IMG/VR virus record: IMGVR_UViG_3300004770_000047
Coordinates: 1-37,828 of that record
Source of the DNA: a virus
Length of the DNA: 37,828 bases
Reading direction: 5' to 3' (one strand)
Part shown: piece by piece, positions 22,807 through 29,160 of the stretch
Numbering within the stretch: position 1 is the stretch's first letter
How the letters are laid out: each line of letters begins with the position of its first letter
The notes under the pieces: model-generated
Database searches by the model: none
Told to the model about the DNA's origin: nothing
The model's input: the letters and a program-made list of their open reading frames with translations, nothing else
Made by a program: the position numbers and the translations under genes

Positions 22807-25509
22807 CTATGAGATGAATTCCTCAAAGACTATTTCATAGCCCGACACTGTGACCGTGCCGTATCCCGCGCCCGGATTGTAATTCGCGCCGCCAAGCTGG
22901 AAATTATATTTTGCGTTCCCGGCGTGGCCGGCTAAGCCGGTGTCTGTCCAACTCATTTCGATAGTGAGCGGCCCATTGCCCGCCGGCCCGGAAGCGTAAA
23001 GCAAATTACGCGTCTGACTGAAGGCGCTTGATCCGCTTGGCGAGCCCGCCGCCCGCGAAAGGCTAGGGCCGAAATACATTCCGTTAGCTTGGTTCCACGT
23101 CATCGTGAGCGTCAACGTGATACGCATATTGCCGCCATGCGTGGCAATGGTGTTGAGGCCCTGCAACGCAACTTGGATTGGTCCCGAGGTATTTGTCCAC
23201 GTCGCCGTGTTCGTCCCCGCGGTGGTCCACGTCGCCGCGCCTAGCCCGGAAAAATTCAGCGTAAAAGAAACGTTCGTATAATGCGCGCCGAAAGTATCCG
23301 TTCCGCCGATATTTTGCCCGAGCACAGTCCCTGAAACATAAAAGCCCGAAGACGAAACATTTGTCAGTATCGAGCTATATGCCGCGATTGCCGAGCTTAG
23401 GTTTGCGGCCGATGCGGTGTTGCTGTTACTTGCAACAAATTGGAACGCGCCCGGAGCACTCGAAACAGCGGTATATGTTTCAGAATATGACCCTACTGTG
23501 ATCGTGAGCGTATCGCCAGGGGCCGTCGATACCCCGCCAGCGGCCCCCAATCGAATTTGAATGACGCCCTGAATGCAAACGCTGCCCGAGAGATAGGTTA
23601 GCTGCGTCGCCTTGTTGAGCGTCGCCAACGCGCCTTGATATTGGATTTGGCCAGCGATGTAGGGAATGACGTTGCCGCCCGTCAGCAGGGATTGCAGGAT
23701 AGCGTTTTGAATCGCTTCGCCGCCCCCGAGTTGCGTGAGGTTGTAGGGGCGCGAGCCGACCAAGGTCCAACTTGCCGTTTGGCCAAGGTTCGCCCCGTCG
23801 GCAAGCTGGTTCGTGTTCGTGGGTGTCGCCACCACCCAATTGAAACCGTTCCAGAATTTGAAAAGCGCCGGGCTGTAGTTGGTGTCTAACCATTGGTCTT
23901 TGACCTGCGGGCTTGAAGGCGCGGTCGAACCCGTCGTGAAGTTTAGAACGGCTTGCGTGCCCTGGCCGCTGATATACGACGACAGGTAGGGGATCACGCT
24001 GCCGGATGTCAGGTTGCCTTGCAGGATAGCGTTTTGAATCGCTTCGCCGCCCCCGAGTTGCGTGAGGTTGTAGGGGCGCGAACCTATGAGACTCCATGTC
24101 GCCGTTTGGCCAAGGTTCGCCCCGTCGGCAAGCTGGTTCGTGTTCGTGGGTGTCGCCACCACCCAGGCAGACCCGTTCCAAAACCGAAAGAGCGCCGGGT
24201 TGTAATTGGTGTCTAACCATTGGTCTTTGACTTGCGGGCTTGAAGGCGGCGACGTGCTGACCGTGAAGTTGAGGACAGCTTGCGTGCCTTGGCCGCTAAT
24301 ATACGACGACAGGTAGGGGACAACGCTGCCGCCCGTCAGCAGGGATTGCAGGATCGCGTTTTGAATCGCTTCGGAGCCGGTCAGCGTCGTGAGATTGTTC
24401 GGCCGGGAGCTCACGGAATTCCAGAGCGCCGTTAGCCCGAGATTGGCCCCGTCGTGAAGTTGGGTCGTGTCGGTAGGCGTCGAAACGATCCACGTTGACC
24501 CGGTCCACGTTTTCGACAGAGGCGGGCTGTAATTGGTGTCTAACCATTGGTCACTGACTTGCGGCGATGACGGGGCCGAATTGCCGACGGTAAAATTGAG
24601 CGTCGCTTGCGTGCCCTGGCCGTTGACGTAAGACGCTATGTGGGGAACCACCGTTCCGCCAAGCAAGGCCGCTTGCAGGATCGTGTTTTGAATCGCTTCC
24701 GCGCCTGTCAGGGTCGTGAGGTTGCTCGGTCGAGAACCCACGGAGTTCCAGACAGCCGTTTGCCCGAGCGCCGCGCCGTCGGTGAGTTGGTTCGTGTTGT
24801 TCGGCGTCGCGCTGACCCAGGCCGACCCGTTCCATGTCTTGAACAAGGGCGGGCTGTAGTTGGTGTCTAGCCACTGGTCCTTGACTTGCGGGCTTGGAGG
24901 TGCGGACGTCCCCACCGTGAAGTTGAGGACGGCTTGCGTCCCCTGGCCGGTGATATACGACGAAACGTAGGGGACAACGCTGCCGCCAAGCAACGCATAT
25001 TGCAGAATCGTGTTTTGGATTGCTTCGGAGCCGGTCAGCGTCGTGAGGTTGTTCGGCCGGGAGCTCACGGAATTCCAGAGCGCCGTTTGCCCAAGGTATG
25101 CGCCGTCGGTCAATTGGTTCGTGTTAGTGGGCGTGGCGATAACCCACGCCGCCCCGTTCCACACTTTCAAAACCGCCGGCGTGGTATTGGTGTCTAACCA
25201 TTGGTCTTTGGTTTGCGGGGAAGTCGGCGCGCTAGTCCCGGCGGTGAAATTGAGCGTCGCTTGCGTGCCCTGGCCTTGGACTTGCGTCGAGATTTGGGGG
25301 ATCACGCTTCCGCCAAGCAGGGCCGCTTGCAGGATGGCGTTTTGAATGACCTCCGATCCGGAGAGCGCGGAAAGGTTCGAAGGACGGCTTAGGACTGCCG
25401 CCCATTCGACCCCCGCCGCGAGCCCGAGCAGATATGCGAAGTTGGCGTCAAGGTGTTCCGCCGGTACCTGCTTGTCGCCCTGGTCGGCAAACGTATAGGG
25501 AATGCTCAT
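22807..25509 (-). CDS. Large repeat-shaft fibre protein
   Basis: 900 residues from ATG at 25509, overlapping the SGNH gene stop by one base (TAATG). It begins MSIPYTFADQGDKQVPAEHL, then DANFAYL, an attachment segment common in tail fibres. Residues 41-585 are five tandem units of 109 residues, each starting SRPxNLTxLxGxEAIQN and containing SSPQVKDQWLDTNYSP and a WNGSAWVxATPTNTNQL turn; a partial sixth follows. The C-terminal about 250 residues are different (TLTITVGSYSETYTAVSSAP, YFGPSLSRAAGSPSGSSAFS, ending GYGTVTVSGYEIVFEEFIS), a likely receptor-binding tip. It lies among head genes rather than with the tail fibre at 4472, so a head fibre or second adsorption fibre is possible. Confidence 0.78.
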   Translation of the reverse strand: MSIPYTFADQGDKQVPAEHLDANFAYLLGLAAGVEWAAVLSRPSNLSALSGSEVIQNAILQAALLGGSVIPQISTQVQGQGTQATLNFTAGTSAPTSPQTKDQWLDTNTTPAVLKVWNGAAWVIATPTNTNQLTDGAYLGQTALWNSVSSRPNNLTTLTGSEAIQNTILQYALLGGSVVPYVSSYITGQGTQAVLNFTVGTSAPPSPQVKDQWLDTNYSPPLFKTWNGSAWVSATPNNTNQLTDGAALGQTAVWNSVGSRPSNLTTLTGAEAIQNTILQAALLGGTVVPHIASYVNGQGTQATLNFTVGNSAPSSPQVSDQWLDTNYSPPLSKTWTGSTWIVSTPTDTTQLHDGANLGLTALWNSVSSRPNNLTTLTGSEAIQNAILQSLLTGGSVVPYLSSYISGQGTQAVLNFTVSTSPPSSPQVKDQWLDTNYNPALFRFWNGSAWVVATPTNTNQLADGANLGQTATWSLIGSRPYNLTQLGGGEAIQNAILQGNLTSGSVIPYLSSYISGQGTQAVLNFTTGSTAPSSPQVKDQWLDTNYSPALFKFWNGFNWVVATPTNTNQLADGANLGQTASWTLVGSRPYNLTQLGGGEAIQNAILQSLLTGGNVIPYIAGQIQYQGALATLNKATQLTYLSGSVCIQGVIQIRLGAAGGVSTAPGDTLTITVGSYSETYTAVSSAPGAFQFVASNSNTASAANLSSAIAAYSSILTNVSSSGFYVSGTVLGQNIGGTDTFGAHYTNVSFTLNFSGLGAATWTTAGTNTATWTNTSGPIQVALQGLNTIATHGGNMRITLTLTMTWNQANGMYFGPSLSRAAGSPSGSSAFSQTRNLLYASGPAGNGPLTIEMSWTDTGLAGHAGNAKYNFQLGGANYNPGAGYGTVTVSGYEIVFEEFIS
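23755..25389 (-). repeat. Five tandem 327-bp coding repeats
   Basis: Five complete 327-bp units (109 codons each) inside the fibre gene, plus part of a sixth downstream. The fifth unit and the partial sixth share a long, nearly exact stretch (around 24020-24160 and 23690-23830), indicating recent duplication or gene conversion. Unit number could change by recombination and so alter shaft length. Confidence 0.9.
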
Positions 25510-27575
25510 TACGGATTTGCCGCCAGCCAGGTTTGAATGAACCCGGCAAGCCCTTGCGCAACCAACTGGTTGCCGCGCGAGGTCGGGTGAATATCCGGCC
25601 CGGAATTTGACGACGAACACGATTGGCCGACGTCCGCGGGGCCATTGTTCGCGGTCGTGCCGGAATAATATTCCACAACGCCCGTCGAGGGGGCTTGCGA
25701 CAAAGCCGAAAACGAAACGGTGTTTGTGTTGTTAGTCAAGGTCACGTTGGTCTTCGTGTCGTAGCTGGTTCCGTTCCAGAATTTGAGAGTGAAGTTAGTG
25801 CCGGTCGTACCATACCAGTTAGCGGTGAGCGTTCCGCTAGTCGCGCCATTGCTAGGCGTGGGGCTAAAAGTGATCGTCCCGGAATAGGGAACGCAAGCTG
25901 CCCCGAGGCCGCCAAACAGGCCCAAAGCATACGGGTCATAGAACGGTATCGAGGGGAAAGCCGCCGCCACCGTTTGAAGGTCCGTGTCCAAAGCCGGGTA
26001 GTTGGTCACTTGGTTATGCTGGCGGATATATAGATTGCCTGTGAAGAAGACTTTAGCGTTGGGCCAAGTGCTTTTTACGAAGTTAAGCATTTCAGTGTAA
26101 GTCGCTTGGACTTGCGCATGACTGTATCCGAGGGCGACGGTGTCATTCACCGACCCTTGGACGACGATGATCGCCGGGCTAAAAGTAGGATACTGTAGCG
26201 CGAGAGACTTGGCGCGCTGAAGGAAATTACCTTTCCCGGTAGTGGACGACGATCCGGTGAATAGGGTCGCAACCAACCAAGGTGACCCGGTCAACGGTGT
26301 CGTCCAACTGACATTCGCGCTCCCGTTCGTAAATGTCGCCGAGACCGTCTCGCCAATCCCGTTCGGTTCGGCAAGAACAAGCGTGCAGTTTGTGCACGTT
26401 GAGCCGCCCCAAGTTGCCGACAGAACGCCGTGCGTCGAGTCTGTGAATGAGGCAAAAGCTACAAGAGTGCCGGTCGCAAGGGTCGTGACTTGATTCGTTG
26501 CCGCTTGAGTGAGGCCCCCGGTCCACGTAACTGCCGCTGACCCGTTCGTGACGCTAATTGTCCGCTGTTCACCAGTCGAGAACATCGCGAAAAGCGTCGC
26601 CGTCGAACCCGTCCAAACGGCATTGAGATTGCCGCCCACCGCATTCACCGCGAAAGGCGCTGTGAATTGCAACGGCGCGGCAAGCGAACCCGTGTTCATT
26701 ACGCCCGTGCCAGGCTCTACCTCCTGCCAGCAATCTTTGATGCTTAGGACGTCGCAAAGCCGCGTGGCCCAGCCCTCAAACGCGCCGAAGCCAGTCTGAC
26801 CATTCGTGTATGTGTAGGAAGTCCAAGCGCCATCGCAGTACGAGTCACAGAAAATTAGAGCCGACGGCGCGGCTTTCGGGGAAGCAAATATGCTGTCATT
26901 CGGCCCGTAACCGATGCCGCCAAAGGGTTGAGCGGTTCGAATGCGGATAAGATGCGTGCCGGGAGTTATGCCGCCGACGTTGACGTTGTAGTTATTTCCC
27001 GCCGTCGCCGTGTACCATTGCCCCGTTGCCGTCGCCGGGACATTGTCCACAAATATTTGGTAAACGTCTTGGCTGTATTGGCTGAAGGCGTCTTTATTAA
27101 AAAACGCGGCTTCGAAAGAGCAGCTTCCCGAAGCGTTGGCCGCGCAAGAATACATAAACTCGTAAGAAGCAGTGTAAACGCCCGCATTGAAAACTAAATT
27201 GTTTAATTGCCGAGCAAATGTGGCCGACCAACTAGCGTTATACTTATTTGCTGGAACAGGCGGAATGCCGTAATATGTAAAATACTTAGAGTTAATTGTG
27301 CTCGTTCCCGGCACAAACACTTGGGCAAACTGATTGCCGGCTCGTTGCGCGGCCGCCCCATTGTTGTAGCTCGCGCTGATCGTGATCGTCGGAGGCGACG
27401 CCATCACTGCCGGGCTTGCGTTCGCCTGGTTCAACGCCGTCGCGCGCGCCAAGGCTTGCGGGTAGATGATCGCCGGCGGCGTCGAGGGGGCGGGCGGCGG
27501 AATAGCCGGCGCGGTTGCGGCGAACGCCGGCGCGGCGATCAGGAGCGCGCAAAGCGCGGAAAGAAAACGGCGCAT
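25509..27575 (-). CDS. Exported SGNH/GDSL-type hydrolase
   Basis: 688 residues. The N-terminus is a clear Sec signal (MRRFLSALCALLIAAPAFAA). Catalytic blocks: I, LIFCDSYCDG with candidate nucleophile Ser245; III, VVQGSVNDT (G474, N477); V, DIHPTSRGNQ with Asp661 and His663. A lectin-like beta domain (about 60-215) precedes block I. Two Thr/Ser/Gly-rich insertions lie between I and III (about 320-440) and between III and V (about 575-650). SGNH enzymes cleave acyl or acetyl esters, so deacylation of a cell-surface glycan is likely. A signal peptide is unusual on a virion protein and suggests export of the hydrolase by the infected or lysogenic cell. It sits directly upstream of the fibre gene. 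Confidence 0.82.
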   Translation of the reverse strand: MRRFLSALCALLIAAPAFAATAPAIPPPAPSTPPAIIYPQALARATALNQANASPAVMASPPTITISASYNNGAAAQRAGNQFAQVFVPGTSTINSKYFTYYGIPPVPANKYNASWSATFARQLNNLVFNAGVYTASYEFMYSCAANASGSCSFEAAFFNKDAFSQYSQDVYQIFVDNVPATATGQWYTATAGNNYNVNVGGITPGTHLIRIRTAQPFGGIGYGPNDSIFASPKAAPSALIFCDSYCDGAWTSYTYTNGQTGFGAFEGWATRLCDVLSIKDCWQEVEPGTGVMNTGSLAAPLQFTAPFAVNAVGGNLNAVWTGSTATLFAMFSTGEQRTISVTNGSAAVTWTGGLTQAATNQVTTLATGTLVAFASFTDSTHGVLSATWGGSTCTNCTLVLAEPNGIGETVSATFTNGSANVSWTTPLTGSPWLVATLFTGSSSTTGKGNFLQRAKSLALQYPTFSPAIIVVQGSVNDTVALGYSHAQVQATYTEMLNFVKSTWPNAKVFFTGNLYIRQHNQVTNYPALDTDLQTVAAAFPSIPFYDPYALGLFGGLGAACVPYSGTITFSPTPSNGATSGTLTANWYGTTGTNFTLKFWNGTSYDTKTNVTLTNNTNTVSFSALSQAPSTGVVEYYSGTTANNGPADVGQSCSSSNSGPDIHPTSRGNQLVAQGLAGFIQTWLAANP

Positions 27576-27578
27576 GTG

Positions 27579-28073
27579 TTAGGTTCCCGTCACTTCGAAT
27601 TTGTCGGTTGTGTTTCCGCCGATGTACCAAAGCGCGGAAATGTTCCCGAGCGCATAGGCGATTGATTGGCCGGGAACGATGCAGTAGCTCCCGGACGTGA
27701 GCGTGATGGCGTTAGACCACCCGAAACAAATGCTCGCGGAATTGGTCGTGAAGGCCGTGATGATTGGCCCGGCGCTGAAAACCTGCGACGGCAATTGTTG
27801 CGCGCTGGCGGTCACGGTGAATTGGGCGCTGTAGCCCGTCGTCGGGAGCGCCCCTGAAGGCGTGAAAATCGCCAGGGAGCACGTCGCCGACGATCCGATG
27901 ACGCATGGTGCGCCCGTGCCGCTGTCGTAGCCTATGAGGCTGTTAGGCGTGGTGGTTCCCCACACGCCAGCCCATTTGATTGACGGAGCGGTGAGCGCGG
28001 TTTGCGCTTCGGCGGTGAGGGCTGCGAAAGCCAGAGTGAGGGCGACAAGCGCCCACGTGACGAAATTGCGCAT
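27579..28073 (-). CDS. Exported protein of unknown function
   Basis: 164 residues from ATG at 28073, with AAGGG about eleven bases upstream; a longer in-frame start at 28130 lacks support. The N-terminus MRNFVTWALVALTLAFAALT with a following AEAQ is a Sec signal with an Ala-x-Ala site. The mature part is beta-rich (CVIGSSATCSLAIFTPSG, QFTVTASAQQLPSQVFSAG, SICFGWSNAITLTSGSYC), with several Cys that could form disulfides in the periplasm. It ends four bases before the SGNH hydrolase start, so the two exported proteins are probably co-produced. Confidence 0.7.
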   Translation of the reverse strand: MRNFVTWALVALTLAFAALTAEAQTALTAPSIKWAGVWGTTTPNSLIGYDSGTGAPCVIGSSATCSLAIFTPSGALPTTGYSAQFTVTASAQQLPSQVFSAGPIITAFTTNSASICFGWSNAITLTSGSYCIVPGQSIAYALGNISALWYIGGNTTDKFEVTGT

Positions 28074-28111
28074 TGCGTGACCCTTGCCAACGTTCGGCCA
28101 GAGGGTAGCCC

Positions 28112-28143
28112 AAAAAGAAACGCCCCGCAACGAGTGCGGGGCG
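28112..28143 (-). terminator. Rho-independent terminator, leftward
   Basis: Perfect 9-bp inverted repeat CGCCCCGCA (28121-28129) and TGCGGGGCG (28135-28143), loop ACGAG. Read leftward the stem is followed by TTTCTTTTTG (28120-28111). It lies after the membrane-protein gene (stop at 28173) and before the exported-protein gene, so it should stop or reduce readthrough within the late region. Confidence 0.8.
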
Positions 28144-28172
28144 CAAGTGCGTCCGGGGAGGACAGGCAGAAT

Positions 28173-28535
28173 TTAGGCGACAGGCGTTTCGGTGGTGAGC
28201 TCCGGGGCCGGTGACGGCTCGAATGGAGCCGGGTCGGGCGCGGGAGTGGCCGCGGGTTGCGTTTCGGCCAGGGCGGCGGCGATCTTGGCGGTTTCGGCGT
28301 CCGCCTTGTCGGCGAGCGCGTTCAGTTGAATTTGAATGTCCGGATCGGCGCTGTTCGAAGCGGCGGATTTCAATTCGGCCACGGTAGAAACGAGAAGGGC
28401 GATCAGCGAATCAGCGGCGGTGGTGAGCGCTGCAACGCTGGCGGACAGGCGATCAATGTCGAGCGACATGCGGTAAATTCTCCGGTTGATTATGAGAAGC
28501 AGCACGATAGCCAGAGCGGCGAGGGCGATGGTCAC
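28173..28535 (-). CDS. Membrane-anchored coiled-coil protein
   Basis: 120 residues with GGAG before the ATG. The N-terminal helix (MTIALAALAIVLLLIINRRI) is one transmembrane span with a positive edge after it. Residues about 24-90 form a heptad-like coiled coil (DIDRLSASVAALTTAADSLI). The end is Pro/Ala/Glu-rich (TPAPDPAPFEPSPAPEL). This single-span, coiled-coil and proline-rich form is compatible with an inner-membrane spanin or a cell-surface modifier, but position away from the lysis cassette leaves that open. It diverges from the plus-strand unit at 28646, and the operator lies between them. Confidence 0.68.
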   Translation of the reverse strand: MTIALAALAIVLLLIINRRIYRMSLDIDRLSASVAALTTAADSLIALLVSTVAELKSAASNSADPDIQIQLNALADKADAETAKIAAALAETQPAATPAPDPAPFEPSPAPELTTETPVA

Positions 28536-28575
28536 GGTGGCGCGTCTCCGAGGGGAAGTGCATCGTTATTCGTGC

Positions 28576-28615
28576 TTGACCGTCCCGTCAATCCGTGCAA
28601 TTACTGCACGGTCAA
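28576..28615. promoter_or_regulatory. Composite operator between divergent genes (site 2 of 3)
   Basis: TTGACCG (28576-28582), CGTCAA (28586-28591) and CGGTCAA (28609-28615), with the same order and nearly the same spacing as at 63-101 (39 bases there, 40 here). TTGACCGTCCCGTCAA matches the 63-78 palindrome at 14 of 16 positions. An extra dyad CGTGCA/TGCACG lies at 28594-28610. The plus-strand unit (28646 on) and the leftward gene at 28535 diverge from here. No strong -10 box is clear in either direction, so activation or weak promotion is possible. Confidence 0.55.
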
Positions 28616-28645
28616 CAAACGGAGGCTTCGGGCGGAGGGGCGCAA

Positions 28646-28954
28646 ATGACCGACGAACAATTTCAAATTCTCGAAACGTGGCTTTTGGCGGCGGCGGAAG
28701 CTTCGGCGCGCAAAAACCCCGACACGCTCAACAATTACGGGCTTCGACGTCTTGAAGCCCGCGCGGCGCTGGTCGATCCGAAGCCGAAGGCCGCGCCCAA
28801 TTGGTCCGGGGCGTTGCTGGCCGCTCTGTCCATGCTGGTGGCCGACGATCTGTATTACGACGGGCCGAATATCGTCATCCGGTGCGAATCGCACGCCGAC
28901 GCGATCCGGCGCGTTTATGACGCCCGGCGCGTAATTGAAAAGGCGACCCAATGA
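28646..28954 (+). CDS. Hypothetical protein, first gene of the counter-oriented plus-strand unit
   Basis: 102 residues from ATG at 28646, six bases after a strong GGAGGGG; a longer in-frame start at 28595 falls inside the operator and is rejected. The chain is helical and mixed-charge (TDEQFQILETWLLAAAEASA, YGLRRLEARAALVD, LLAALSMLVADDLYYDGPN, CESHADAIRRVYDARR). No domain is recognised. Its stop overlaps the start of the helix-turn-helix gene (ATGA). It is transcribed opposite to the late genes on both sides, so it is probably an early or regulatory gene. Confidence 0.7.
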   Translation: MTDEQFQILETWLLAAAEASARKNPDTLNNYGLRRLEARAALVDPKPKAAPNWSGALLAALSMLVADDLYYDGPNIVIRCESHADAIRRVYDARRVIEKATQ

Positions 28955-29160
28955 CCGGCGCGGAGTATCGGGCGCACCTGGCCGCCCTCGATCTGTCCAT
29001 TGTCGGCGCGGCTCGCGTCCTTGGCGTCAGTGAGCGCACGGGGCGGACCTTCGCCAGCAAAGGCCCAAGCCCGCCGGCCGCCGTGGCGATCCGGGCCATT
29101 CTCAACATGGAGCCCGATCCGCGGCGCGACTTCCTAGCTACTCTTCGAAGCCCGGAATGA
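28951..29160 (+). CDS. Small helix-turn-helix DNA-binding protein
   Basis: 69 residues, ATGA-coupled to the previous gene. The core MTGAEYRAHLAALDLSIVGA with ARVLGVSERTGRTFASKG is a Cro/XRE-like helix-turn-helix, as in short phage regulators that carry little else. It lies just downstream of the second operator copy, so it is a candidate ligand of the three operators, though nothing in sequence proves that. Its last 23 bases overlap the 3' end of the MuF gene on the other strand. Confidence 0.75.
   Translation: MTGAEYRAHLAALDLSIVGAARVLGVSERTGRTFASKGPSPPAAVAIRAILNMEPDPRRDFLATLRSPE

Noticed and set aside
25509-25620. Longer N-terminus for the repeat fibre starting at 25620
   Set aside because: The extra 37 residues lie inside the SGNH gene and look non-native; the TAATG junction at 25509 gives the expected MSIPYTFADQGDKQ start.
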